The position numbers were made by a program, and so were the translations under genes. This document shows, piece after piece, positions 6,676 through 15,251 of a stretch of 19,972 bases of DNA. The DNA comes from an uncultured Anaerotignum sp. GTDB lineage: Bacteria > Bacillota > Clostridia > Lachnospirales > Anaerotignaceae. Position 1 is the first letter of the stretch; the number at the start of each line of letters is the position of its first letter. The stretch spans positions 1 to 19,972 of the forward strand of contig NZ_CAJMDQ010000051.1 in assembly GCF_905212195.1 (NCBI RefSeq), written 5' to 3'. The notes under the pieces were generated by a model that had not been told where the DNA came from, did no database searches, and saw nothing but the letters and a program-made list of their open reading frames with translations.

Positions 6676-8436
6676 TTATTTTTCGTTAGGGATACCTTTG
6701 TATACAAAGCCCTTTGCTGCATCTACAGTGATGAGGGTATCGTTAGGGATAAAGTCGATGACTTTCGCATTGCATACTACAACAGGGATATCCAGTGCTC
6801 TTCCAACGATTTCCGCATGACAGTTTTCTGCGTGATCCATAGGGCCAACTACAATGGCAGCTGCTTTCTGCAGATAAGGCATGAAGTCATTATCTGTAGA
6901 TGTTGTCACCAGAATATCACCTTTCTTGAATTCGCGTTCCATTTCATCCCGTACTTTGATGACTCTTGCTGTACCGCTGACTTTCTGTGTGCCAACGCCG
7001 ATACCTTTGCACAGTACATCGCCAACGATATCAACACGCAGGGTATTTGTGGAACCGCTTACGCCTACAGGCATACCCAGTGCCATAACGATAGTATCAC
7101 CGTTTTTCACCAGACCGCTCTTCTGTGCCACTTTCATGGCAGAGTCAAATACCTGACCTTTGGAAATGGGCGCTTTATGCAGTACAGGACGGCAGCCCCA
7201 TACCAGGTTCATCTGACGCCATACCTGATCGCACATAGTACCTGCTGCGATGGGGCATACAGGTCTGTGTTTGGAGATCATTCTTGCAGTAAAACCAGAT
7301 TTTGTGATGGTGGAAATGCAGGTTGTTTTCAGTTCTGCTGCTGTAGTGCATGCTGCAAAGCTGATAGCATTTGTGATATTGGTCAGACCTGTTTCCAGAC
7401 TTCTGGTCAGATTTTTCGCATAATTGATGCTGCTTTCTGTTTTTTCAGCGATTCTTGCCATGGTTGCCACTGCTTCACAGGGGTATTTGCCCATAGCTGT
7501 TTCACCGGAAAGCATGATGGCATCGGAGCCGTCAAAGATAGCATTTGCAACGTCATTTGCTTCCGCACGGGTAGGTCTGGGGCTTTTTACCATGCTTTCC
7601 AGCATCTGTGTTGCTGTGATAACAGGTTTGCCGCGTCTGTTTGCCAGTGCAATCAGGGCTTTCTGTACCAGAGGTACTTCTTCGGGAGGGATTTCCACAC
7701 CCAGATCCCCTCTGGCTACCATGATACCATCGGAAACTTCCAGAATTTCTTCGATGTTGTCTACACCTTCCTGATTTTCGATCTTGGAGATGATCTGGAT
7801 GTTTTCGCCGCCGTTTTCTTCCAGCACTTTCCGAATCTTCACAACGTCAGAAGCGGAACGGATGAAAGATGCAGCCACATAGTCAAAATCATTTTCGATA
7901 CCGAATTTCAGGTCAGAAATATCTTTTTCTGTCAAAGAAGGCAGATTTACCTGCACGCCGGGCAGGTTCACGCCTTTACGGGAACTGATGTCGCCGCCGG
8001 TAACAACTTCACAGTGCACTTCGGGGCCTACGATGCTTTCTACCCGCAGTTCTACCAGACCGTCGTCAATGAGTACACGGGAACCTTTCTGCAGGTCTTT
8101 CGGCAAGTCTGCATAAGTTACGGAAACGCGTTCCTGTGTGCCGGGTACATCTTCTGTTGTCAGGGTGAATTTATCCCCCTGTTCCAGACGGATTTTATTG
8201 TTTTCAAAGGTTTTGATACGAATTTCGGGACCCTTTGTATCCAGAATCAATGGAATGGGTGCGTTCAATTCTTCTCTAGCCTGTTTCAGTTTTTTGATAA
8301 TTTCTCCATGAGTTTCATATGTGCCGTGGGAAAAGTTTACTCTTGCTGCATCCAGACCATTGCGGATCAGCTCTTTCATGATCTCTACATCATCTGTTGC
8401 AGGACCCAGGGTACAAACGATTTTCGTTCTGCGCAT
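6676..8436 (-). CDS. pyk: Pyruvate kinase with extra C-terminal PEP-utilising domain
   Basis: Converts phosphoenolpyruvate and ADP to pyruvate and ATP, the last step of glycolysis. It has 586 residues against about 470 for the plain enzyme. The kinase core runs from RRTKIVCTLGPATDD through ARVNFSHGT, LDTKGPEIR, the active-site IISKIENQEGVDNIEEI, MVARGDLGVEIP and ITATQMLESM. Residues 482-586 are a PEP-utilising mobile domain like that of PPDK and enzyme I (GTARVI, GDILVTTSTDNDFMP, NCHAEIVGRALDIPVVV), with its His at about 540. This extension is known from Bacillus and several clostridia; its role is unclear. The start at ATG 8436 has AGGAGG upstream. It is the last gene of the dnaE operon, 27 nt after pfkA. 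Confidence 0.97.
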   Translation of the reverse strand: MRRTKIVCTLGPATDDVEIMKELIRNGLDAARVNFSHGTYETHGEIIKKLKQAREELNAPIPLILDTKGPEIRIKTFENNKIRLEQGDKFTLTTEDVPGTQERVSVTYADLPKDLQKGSRVLIDDGLVELRVESIVGPEVHCEVVTGGDISSRKGVNLPGVQVNLPSLTEKDISDLKFGIENDFDYVAASFIRSASDVVKIRKVLEENGGENIQIISKIENQEGVDNIEEILEVSDGIMVARGDLGVEIPPEEVPLVQKALIALANRRGKPVITATQMLESMVKSPRPTRAEANDVANAIFDGSDAIMLSGETAMGKYPCEAVATMARIAEKTESSINYAKNLTRSLETGLTNITNAISFAACTTAAELKTTCISTITKSGFTARMISKHRPVCPIAAGTMCDQVWRQMNLVWGCRPVLHKAPISKGQVFDSAMKVAQKSGLVKNGDTIVMALGMPVGVSGSTNTLRVDIVGDVLCKGIGVGTQKVSGTARVIKVRDEMEREFKKGDILVTTSTDNDFMPYLQKAAAIVVGPMDHAENCHAEIVGRALDIPVVVCNAKVIDFIPNDTLITVDAAKGFVYKGIPNEK

Positions 8437-8463
8437 GGAATACCTCCTCTTATTTAATACCAA

Positions 8464-9444
8464 TTAGATTGCCAGGATCTTGATTACTTCGTAAACTTCG
8501 CGATCCAGTGTTTTTTCCATCTTCAATGCTTTTTCCAGATCCAGAATTTCATATCTGCCTCTGTTGTAAGCTACCACTTTATTCTGCTCCCCAGCCAGAA
8601 TTGCTTTTACAGCATGGTAACCCATCATGGAAGCATGCATACGGTCTACAGCTGTAGGGCTGCCGCCGCGCTGCAGATGGCCCAGGATTGTTGCTCTGGT
8701 CTGAATGCCAGTGATTTCCTGGATTTCTTTTGCCAGTTTCTGTGTGCCGCCAACGCCTTCAGCTACAACGATCAGGTTATGACGTTTGCCGATGCTTCTG
8801 TTTTCCAGAATCTGCTGGATGACTTTCGCGCTGTCCACTTCGCCCTTTTCTTCAGGGAACATAACGTCTTCAGCGCCGCCGACCATACCGCACCAGATAG
8901 CGATATAACCAGCATCTCTGCCCATAACTTCCACAACGGAGCAGCGTTCGTGGGAGCTGGAAGTGTCACGCAGTTTGTTCAGCGCGTCCATACCAGTGTT
9001 AACAGCAGTGTCAAAACCGATGGTGTATTCTGTGTTGTTCATATCCAGGTCGATGGTCGCAGGGATACCGATGCAGTTTACACCGCGTTTTGCCAGTTCT
9101 GCCATACCACGGTAAGAACCGTCGCCGCCGATAACAACCAGCGCATCCAGACCCAGAATTTTGTAGATGGCAGCTGCCTTGTTCTGACCTTCTTCTGTCA
9201 TCATTTCAGGGCAGCGTGCTGTATGCAGGATGGTACCGCCCAGGTTCATGACATTGGAAACGTCTTTGCTGTACATTTCCTTGATTTCGCCATTGATCAG
9301 ACCATTGTAGCCTTTGCGGATACCAATGACGGACACATCATGATACAGTGCTGTACGAACAACAGCACGGATGGCAGCGTTCATGCCGGGAGCATCGCCG
9401 CCACTGGTCAGTACACCGATTTTCTTAATTGTTTTCTGTTCCAT
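8464..9444 (-). CDS. pfkA: 6-phosphofructokinase, ATP-type
   Basis: Phosphorylates fructose 6-phosphate, the committed step of glycolysis. It has 326 residues, normal for bacterial ATP-PFK. GVLTSGGDAPGMNAAIR (10-26) binds nucleotide. GGDGSYRG (107-114) has Gly at the E. coli 104 position, the mark of ATP rather than pyrophosphate use. The catalytic loop reads PATIDLD (128-134) where E. coli has PGTIDND: the catalytic Asp is kept (D132), but Gly becomes Ala and Asn becomes Leu. KLRDTSSSHER, VVEVMGRDAGYIA and LGHLQRGGSPTAVDR complete the sugar and effector sites. ATG 9444 is preferred because GGGAGG is 7 nt upstream; ATG 9450 is only 1 nt from it. The start lies inside the 3' end of the TRAP gene (20-nt overlap), implying translational coupling. 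Confidence 0.96.
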   Translation of the reverse strand: MEQKTIKKIGVLTSGGDAPGMNAAIRAVVRTALYHDVSVIGIRKGYNGLINGEIKEMYSKDVSNVMNLGGTILHTARCPEMMTEEGQNKAAAIYKILGLDALVVIGGDGSYRGMAELAKRGVNCIGIPATIDLDMNNTEYTIGFDTAVNTGMDALNKLRDTSSSHERCSVVEVMGRDAGYIAIWCGMVGGAEDVMFPEEKGEVDSAKVIQQILENRSIGKRHNLIVVAEGVGGTQKLAKEIQEITGIQTRATILGHLQRGGSPTAVDRMHASMMGYHAVKAILAGEQNKVVAYNRGRYEILDLEKALKMEKTLDREVYEVIKILAI

Positions 9445-9718
9445 GTTCATTCCTCCCAATAAGTGTTACGCCTTCTTCTTCGTCTCCACTGCGAATGATG
9501 CCGTAGTGGGTATAAATTTCAGCCTTCCCGCGGATCTTGATCCCGGAAGTGTGTTCGGTAAACTGCACGATCAGCACTTCATTACGGTCCAGTTTTTCTG
9601 TGTGATGAATCTTTGTCACTTCTCCCCTGGTGACACCGATAATGTTCACACCCTTTTCCAGTGCTTTCACGCAGACATACGGTGCGTCAGCATAGAATTT
9701 GTCATCTTCTTTCATCAT
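9425..9718 (-). CDS. mtrB: trp RNA-binding attenuation protein (TRAP/MtrB) homologue
   Basis: Small RNA-binding protein (97 residues from ATG 9718; 96 if ATG 9715, which lies a better 6 nt from AGGAGG). Bacillus TRAP forms an 11-subunit ring that, when loaded with tryptophan, wraps (G/U)AG repeats in RNA to cause termination or block translation. Aligned by eye, residues 15-76 match TRAP almost without gaps: GVNIIGVTRGEVTKIHHTEK and VQFTEHTSGIKIRG. Tryptophan-pocket residues T30, T35, Q52, T54 and T57 are present, and so are the RNA-contacting K42, K61 and R63 (Bacillus T25, T30, Q47, T49, T52, K37, K56, R58). It is longer than the 75-residue Bacillus protein, with about 20 extra C-terminal residues, acidic at first (SGDEEEG). 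It starts 7 nt after the dnaE stop, whose TAG is part of its ribosome binding site, and overlaps pfkA. Confidence 0.92.
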   Translation of the reverse strand: MMKEDDKFYADAPYVCVKALEKGVNIIGVTRGEVTKIHHTEKLDRNEVLIVQFTEHTSGIKIRGKAEIYTHYGIIRSGDEEEGVTLIGRNEHGTENN

Positions 9719-9725
9719 TTGCCTC

Positions 9726-12700
9726 CTATCCGTTCTTTACCGCCACGTTTTTCTCACCCAGCAGTTTTCGCAGTTCCTCCAGCAGTCCTTCTTCTAAGGT
9801 TACCCAGAATTTCCGGTCTGCTTTCATCTTTCGTTTTGTTTTTTCTTCATATATATACACAGGCGTATCGCCTTTGTATTTCTCCAAAATGGCTGTGATC
9901 CACACAAGGGGCATTTCATTGCCTGCCGCCTGTTTCAGCCAAAGGGACGCAGGTTTGTTTTCGCCTGTTTCTTCCATGAGGGGTGTCACGGAAGCGGCAA
10001 TGACTTTCGCCTCGCCGTCTGCGGAAACATTTGCCCGGCCTTTGACCAGAACCACTGCTTCTTCATCCAGAAACGCACTGCACTGTTCCATGACTTTGGG
10101 GAAAACAATAATCTCCATGGTACCTTGCAGGTCTTCCAATGACAGGAAGCACATTTTTTCATTGTTTCTGGTATATTTTACGGATTTTGCCGCAATCATA
10201 CCGCCAACGGCAACTTTTGTGCCCTCGGCAATCTGCACGCGATCCTCGCCTTCTTCCGTAGGAAGAAAATCAATGCTGGTATGGCTTACCTTCCGGCGCA
10301 GCGTTTTTTCATACTCCGCCAAAGGATGACCGCTGACATAAATCCCCAGCACTTCTTTTTCCATGGCGAGGCGGTCGCGCTGGACATATTCGGAAATGGC
10401 AGGCAGTTCGTCTTTCTGGGCAACGGATTCATTTTCGCCGCCCAAATCAAACAGGTTCATCTGTCCGGCAATGTTGTTTTTCTTTGCCTGACCGATGCCA
10501 TCCAGAATGTTTTTATAAACCGCCATGTACTGGCTTCTGGCACCGCCGAAAGAGTCCACAGCGCCGGACTTAATCAGGCTTTCAATGCCACGTTTATTCC
10601 ATTCGCCGTCACTCATGCGGTTGCAGAAATCTGTCATGGAGTGGAAGGGGCCATTCTTTTCCCGCTCTGCCACCAACGCCTCTACGGCATTTCTGCCGAT
10701 GTTTTTGATGGCAGCCAGACCGAAGCGAATTTTCCCATTGGATACGGAAAAATGTCCGAAACCTTCGTTGATATCCGGCGGCAAAAGCTGGATGCCCATT
10801 TTCTTGCATTCTTCGATGTAGCCGGAAACCTTGGAAGCGTTATCCATGACACTGGTCATAAGCGCCGCCATAAATTCCACGGGATAATGGGCTTTCAGCC
10901 ATGCCGTCTGATAGCCTACCACAGCATAACATGCCGCATGGCTCTTGTTAAAGGCATACTTTGCAAAGTCTGTCATTTCATCGAATATTTTTTCCGCCAC
11001 TTCTGCGGGAATGCCGTTTTTCACACAGCCCGGCACTTCATCACCGATACCGTAAACGAAGTTCTTCCGTTCCTCCGCCATCACAGAGGCTTTTTTCTTA
11101 CTCATGGCACGGCGCACTAGGTCGCTTCGTCCCAGACTGTATCCAGCCAAATCACGCACAATCTGCATAACCTGTTCCTGATAAACGATACAGCCGTAAG
11201 TATTTTTCAAAATCGGCTCCAAAGCCGGATGGGTATACTGAATATTGTCTTTGTCGTTTTTCCCTTTGATATACTTGGGAATAAAATCCATGGGGCCCGG
11301 ACGATAAAGGGAAATCCCCGCAATCAAATCTTCCAGACAGGTTGGCTCCAGTTCCCGCATGAACTGCTTCATGCCGCCGCTTTCCAGCTGGAACACGCCT
11401 TCCGTTTTCCCTTGGCTGATGAGCTGATACACCGCCGGGTCGTTATCCGGCAGATGTTCCATATCCAGTTTCACGCCATGGATACGTTCCACTTCCTGCA
11501 CAGCATTCTGGATAACTGTCAGGGTTCTCAGCCCCAGAAAGTCCATTTTCAAAAGTCCCAGTTCTTCCAATAGTGTCATGGTGTACTGGGTATTGACCTG
11601 CCCGTCATTGGCACTGAGGGGCACATATTCCATAACTGGTTCCCGACAAATGACAACCCCTGCCGCATGGGTGGAAGAATGTCTTGGCAGACCTTCCAGA
11701 CGCATGGACATATCAATCAAATGGTGGGTATCTTCTTCGTTTTCATAAGCCTTTTTCAGGTCGGGGTTCATTTGCAGGGCTTTTTTGATGGTGATACCCA
11801 ATTCCGTAGGAATCATCTTGGAAATCCTGTCCACATCAGCATAAGGCATTGCCAAGGCGCGACCTACGTCCTTGATGGCTGCCCTTGCCGCCAGGGTACC
11901 GAATGTGACAATCTGCGCCACATGGTCTTCACCGTACTTGGAAATCACATAATCAATGACTTCCTGTCTGCGTTCATAACAGAAGTCTACGTCAATATCA
12001 GGCATGCTGACACGTTCCGGATTCAGGAAACGTTCAAAAATCAGGTCATACCGCAGGGGGTCGATGGTGGTAATCTGCAAGCAGTAAGAAACCATACTGC
12101 CGGCAGCGGAACCACGTCCCGGGCCTACGATGATGCCATGGTCTTTTGCATATTTGATAAAGTCCCAAACAATGAGGAAATAATCCACATAACCCATGGT
12201 TTCAATGGTATGCAGTTCGTATTCCAGTCGTTCCTTCCATTCGGGCTTCGGGTCTGGATACCGCATGGCAAAACCATCATAGCACAACTCCCGGAGATAT
12301 TCCGGTGCTGTTTTGCCGTCAGGCACATCAAAACGGGGCAGTTTCAAATCATGGAATACAAATTCCACATTGCACCGCTTGGCGATTTTTACGGTATTTT
12401 CCAATGCCTCCGGCACGTCGCCGAAAAGGTCATACATTTCTTCGGGGCTTTTCACATAAAACTGTCCGCCCTCATACCGCATACGGTCTTCATCCTCCAC
12501 AGTTTTTCCTGTCTGGATACACAGAAGGATGTCATGAGGCACTGCGTCCTCTTTATAAATATAATGGCTGTCATTGGTGGCAATGAGGGGAATCCCCGTT
12601 TCCTTGGACATGCGAATCAGTGCTTCGTTGACACGTTTCTGTTCTGCCATGCCATGATTCTGCAATTCCAGGAAAAAATTGCCTTTGCCGAAAATTTCTT

Positions 12701-13211
12701 CATATTCTAAAGCAGCTTCCTTAGCGTGGTCATAGGATAATGTCAGCACATCCCTTGCCACTTCCCCTGCCAGACAGGCGGAAGACGCAATAATTCCCTC
12801 GTGGTACTGCCGCAGCAGTTCTTTATCCACACGAGGTTTATAATAAAATCCGTCGATAAAACCATAAGAAACCAGCTTAATCAGATTATGATAACCTGTT
12901 TCGTTTTCTGCCAGAAGCACCAGATGGTAATAACCGCCGCCCTTGCCTTCCTTTGTCAGACGGGAACCAGCTGCCACATAGACCTCACATCCGATGATGG
13001 GCTTGATACCCACTTCTTTCGCTGCCTTATAAAACTCAATGGCACCATACATGGCACCATGGTCTGTGATAGCGATGCTGTCCATCCCCAGCTCTTTGAC
13101 ACGCTCTACCAGTTCTTTGATTTTCGCGGAACCGTCCAGAAGGCTGTATTCCGTATGGACATGAAGATGTGTAAACGGTCTTTGTTCAGTTGTCTGTACT
13201 TCCTGTTCCAT
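9726..13211 (-). CDS. dnaE: DNA polymerase III subunit alpha
   Basis: C-family DNA polymerase of 1161 residues. An N-terminal PHP domain starts with HLHVHTEYSLLDG (15-27). The polymerase palm has GPGRGSAAGS (363-372) and the catalytic aspartates in PDIDVDF (D405, D407). The fingers and thumb follow (SSTHAAGVVI, QLESGGMKQFMREL, FNKSHAACYAVVGYQTAWLK). After a helix-hairpin-helix region comes an OB-fold (VAVGGMIAAKSVKYTRNNEK, then MEIIVFP). In Firmicutes DnaE usually extends primers and hands over to PolC; no PolC is visible here. ATG 13211 is chosen because the run GGAAGGGGGG ends 10 nt upstream; the longer frame to 13241 would translate that site. It is the first gene of the dnaE-mtrB-pfkA-pyk operon. 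Confidence 0.97.
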   Translation of the reverse strand: MEQEVQTTEQRPFTHLHVHTEYSLLDGSAKIKELVERVKELGMDSIAITDHGAMYGAIEFYKAAKEVGIKPIIGCEVYVAAGSRLTKEGKGGGYYHLVLLAENETGYHNLIKLVSYGFIDGFYYKPRVDKELLRQYHEGIIASSACLAGEVARDVLTLSYDHAKEAALEYEEIFGKGNFFLELQNHGMAEQKRVNEALIRMSKETGIPLIATNDSHYIYKEDAVPHDILLCIQTGKTVEDEDRMRYEGGQFYVKSPEEMYDLFGDVPEALENTVKIAKRCNVEFVFHDLKLPRFDVPDGKTAPEYLRELCYDGFAMRYPDPKPEWKERLEYELHTIETMGYVDYFLIVWDFIKYAKDHGIIVGPGRGSAAGSMVSYCLQITTIDPLRYDLIFERFLNPERVSMPDIDVDFCYERRQEVIDYVISKYGEDHVAQIVTFGTLAARAAIKDVGRALAMPYADVDRISKMIPTELGITIKKALQMNPDLKKAYENEEDTHHLIDMSMRLEGLPRHSSTHAAGVVICREPVMEYVPLSANDGQVNTQYTMTLLEELGLLKMDFLGLRTLTVIQNAVQEVERIHGVKLDMEHLPDNDPAVYQLISQGKTEGVFQLESGGMKQFMRELEPTCLEDLIAGISLYRPGPMDFIPKYIKGKNDKDNIQYTHPALEPILKNTYGCIVYQEQVMQIVRDLAGYSLGRSDLVRRAMSKKKASVMAEERKNFVYGIGDEVPGCVKNGIPAEVAEKIFDEMTDFAKYAFNKSHAACYAVVGYQTAWLKAHYPVEFMAALMTSVMDNASKVSGYIEECKKMGIQLLPPDINEGFGHFSVSNGKIRFGLAAIKNIGRNAVEALVAEREKNGPFHSMTDFCNRMSDGEWNKRGIESLIKSGAVDSFGGARSQYMAVYKNILDGIGQAKKNNIAGQMNLFDLGGENESVAQKDELPAISEYVQRDRLAMEKEVLGIYVSGHPLAEYEKTLRRKVSHTSIDFLPTEEGEDRVQIAEGTKVAVGGMIAAKSVKYTRNNEKMCFLSLEDLQGTMEIIVFPKVMEQCSAFLDEEAVVLVKGRANVSADGEAKVIAASVTPLMEETGENKPASLWLKQAAGNEMPLVWITAILEKYKGDTPVYIYEEKTKRKMKADRKFWVTLEEGLLEELRKLLGEKNVAVKNG

Positions 13212-13247
13212 ATAAAATAGCCCCCCTTCCGTATTTATCATCTAGGT

Positions 13248-13276
13248 ATTATACCATACTCGCAGGAAAATCAACA
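13248..13276 (-). promoter_or_regulatory. Extended -10 promoter of the dnaE operon
   Basis: On the minus strand a perfect TATAAT (13248-13253) is preceded by TATGG, giving a full TRTGnTATAAT extended -10. The -35 is weaker: TTGATT at 13269-13274 with a 15-nt spacer, or TGTTGA at 13271-13276 with 17 nt. It starts directly after the exporter terminator, giving a leader of about 30 nt with no repeats. Confidence 0.8.
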
Positions 13277-13323
13277 CAAAAAAAGGTGTAACCCATGAAA
13301 TTTTTCCATGTTTTACACCTTTT
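13277..13323 (-). terminator. Terminator of the MacAB-type exporter operon
   Basis: An 11-bp stem AAAAGGTGTAA / TTACACCTTTT (13281-13291 with 13313-13323) encloses inner CATG/CATG pairing. On the minus strand it ends in T7 at 13284-13278. It lies 21 nt past the permease stop and abuts the dnaE promoter. Confidence 0.85.
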
Positions 13324-13344
13324 CTATCAATTTGTTACATTTTT

Positions 13345-14553
13345 TTATTCATAACGCAGAGCGATAACAGGGTCTGCTTTGGCGGCCTTTCGTGCAGGAT
13401 ACAGCCCAAAGCCCAAACCAACCATGGCGGAGAATGCCACCGCAATGACAATCACCTGTGGTTTTACCACCGTTGTAATACCAAAAAGCATACCGCCAAT
13501 GGCAACCACCGATATGCCAAGGATGGTACCAATGAGCCCACCTGCGGCAGAAATCATAGCTGCCTCAATCAAAAACTGGGTAAGGATATCCCTTGTTCTT
13601 GCACCAAGGGCTTTTCGGATACCAATTTCACGGGTACGTTCTGTAACGGATACCAACATGATATTCATGATACCGATACCGCCTACCACCAGGGAAATGG
13701 CTGCAATAGCGCCGACCACCGCGGACAAGGAACCAAGCATACTGTCAATCATGCCCATTTCTTCAGAAGCGGAACTCATGACGATGTATTCTGGCTGCAA
13801 ATTCTTCATACGTGCCATATAAGCTGTCACACGGGATTTTAAAGCATCCAGCTGGTTTGCATCCGATGCCACGAAATAAAGAGACCAGTTATACATATCT
13901 TCTGTTACCATCAGGCTTTCAGGAATATAGGCAAATTCCATGCTGCCTCCCTGCAAAGCTTTCATCAATGCAGAATCCTGATTTTCATATACGCCTACGA
14001 CCAGAAATTCTTCCTGATCTTCATTGAGTTTCACTTTCACCGTTTTCCCAACGGCATTGGCATCTCCAAAGAATCCTTCTGCTGTTTCTTTCTGCAAAAC
14101 GATGTGATGGCGTTTTTCCTGAAAATCTTTATCACTGAGCATTCTGCCGTAAATGATCTTCAGATTTTTCATAGCTGTGGGATTTTCCGCCAAACCACTT
14201 ACGTACAGTGTCTTTGTTCTTCTGCCGACGGTCATATCTTTTCGCAGACTCTGATTGAAGCCCACATAAGCCAAATCGTCGCCCATGGCTTCTTTGAGAT
14301 TTTCCGCATCTGTAGTGGTGAAATATGTATTATCTCCATAGGTGTCATCTGGAGGATTGATATACATATACGCCAGCCCCAGACCTACATTTTTATATTC
14401 GTTTGCAACAACACTCCGCATGGTATCCCCCAGAGAAACAATGGCGATAACAGAGCTGATGCCGATGATCATGCCCAGCATGGTCAGGAAAGAGCGCATT
14501 TTATTGGCACGGATAGAGGAAAGCGCCAAACGGATATTTTCAAAAATCAACAT
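13345..14553 (-). CDS. ABC transporter permease, MacB/YknZ type
   Basis: A 402-residue membrane protein with the four-helix MacB layout: one helix near the N-terminus (about 20-45, MRSFLTMLGMIIGISSVIAI), a large extracytoplasmic MacB-PCD domain (about 46-265), then the FtsX-type C-terminal domain with three helices. The latter holds the family loop GGIGIMNIMLVSVTERTREI, then GIRKALGA and the ending LYPARKAAKADPVIALRYE. This class does not import; it transmits ATP-driven motion to expel peptides, lipids or antibiotics. It starts at ATG 14553, overlapping the ATPase stop by 7 nt, so translation is coupled. The closest functional analogues are YknXYZ (protection against the SdpC toxin) and MacAB. 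The true substrate is unknown. Confidence 0.94.
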   Translation of the reverse strand: MLIFENIRLALSSIRANKMRSFLTMLGMIIGISSVIAIVSLGDTMRSVVANEYKNVGLGLAYMYINPPDDTYGDNTYFTTTDAENLKEAMGDDLAYVGFNQSLRKDMTVGRRTKTLYVSGLAENPTAMKNLKIIYGRMLSDKDFQEKRHHIVLQKETAEGFFGDANAVGKTVKVKLNEDQEEFLVVGVYENQDSALMKALQGGSMEFAYIPESLMVTEDMYNWSLYFVASDANQLDALKSRVTAYMARMKNLQPEYIVMSSASEEMGMIDSMLGSLSAVVGAIAAISLVVGGIGIMNIMLVSVTERTREIGIRKALGARTRDILTQFLIEAAMISAAGGLIGTILGISVVAIGGMLFGITTVVKPQVIVIAVAFSAMVGLGFGLYPARKAAKADPVIALRYE

Positions 14554-15245
14554 GAGCCCTTCACCACCTTTTTGTCACTGATGATCTGCCCATCCTGAAA
14601 CCGGATGATACGGTCTGTATAAGCTGCGATTTCTTCTTCATGGGTAACGACCACTACGGTTGCCCCCTCTTTGTTCAAATTGGTGAAAAACTCCATGATT
14701 TCATAAGAAGCCTTTGTGTCCAGATTCCCCGTAGGTTCATCCGCCAGAATGATAGCCGGGTCATTTGCCAATGCCCTTGCAATGGCAACACGCTGTTTCT
14801 GACCGCCGGAAAGCTCATTGGGCATATGATGGATACGCTGTCCAAGGCCCACCTTTTCCAACAGGGCAGCGGCTTTCGCTTTTCTTGCGTCTGCCTTCAT
14901 GCCTGCATAAATCATGGGAATTTCTACATTTTTCAATGCAGAAGTTCTGGGAATGAGCTGAAATGCCTGAAAAACAAAGCCAATTTTCTGGTTGCGAATG
15001 GCAGAAAGCTGATTTTCGCTCTGCTGGGCAATACTGATGCCGTCCAGTTCATAAGTACCGGAAAACTGTCTGTCCATACACCCCAGAATATTCATCAGTG
15101 TGGATTTACCGGAACCGGACTGCCCCATGATGGCAACATATTCTCCTTCATGGATGGTCAGGTTAATGTCCCGCAGAGCATGTACCTGAATGGCGCCGGT
15201 ATCGTATGTTTTATTCAAATTTTCAATTTTGATGATTTCTTTCAT
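14547..15245 (-). CDS. ABC transporter ATP-binding protein, MacB/LolD/YknY type
   Basis: A 232-residue ATPase subunit on the cytoplasmic face. Walker A GQSGSGKST (41-49), Q-loop in GFVFQAFQLIPRTSALKNVE, signature LSGGQKQRVAIARAL, Walker B ILADEPTGNLD and the switch His in VVVTHEEEIA are all intact. LTIHEGEYVAIMGQSGSGKS and the sequence after Walker B are characteristic of the o228/MacB ATPase class that pairs with FtsX-like permeases. It follows the adaptor gene by 6 nt. Its ribosome binding site (AGGGGTGAT) overlaps the adaptor stop, which suggests coupling. Confidence 0.96.
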   Translation of the reverse strand: MKEIIKIENLNKTYDTGAIQVHALRDINLTIHEGEYVAIMGQSGSGKSTLMNILGCMDRQFSGTYELDGISIAQQSENQLSAIRNQKIGFVFQAFQLIPRTSALKNVEIPMIYAGMKADARKAKAAALLEKVGLGQRIHHMPNELSGGQKQRVAIARALANDPAIILADEPTGNLDTKASYEIMEFFTNLNKEGATVVVVTHEEEIAAYTDRIIRFQDGQIISDKKVVKGSC

Positions 15246-15251
15246 ATGGCA

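Noticed and set aside
6535..8457. 640-codon plus-strand frame opposite pyk
   Set aside because: Antisense shadow of pyruvate kinase; composition is implausible and it begins inside the XRE gene.
9472..9491. Four NAG triplets (CAG, GAG, AAG, AAG) spaced 2-3 nt on the minus strand, just upstream of the pfkA ribosome binding site, as a possible TRAP target
   Set aside because: TRAP sites need about 6-11 repeats, mainly GAG or UAG. Only one of the four is optimal, and three Glu codons in a row create the AAG copies by chance.
13211..13241. Upstream start for dnaE
   Set aside because: The extra 10 codons translate the G-rich ribosome binding site itself; ATG 13211 is correctly spaced from it.
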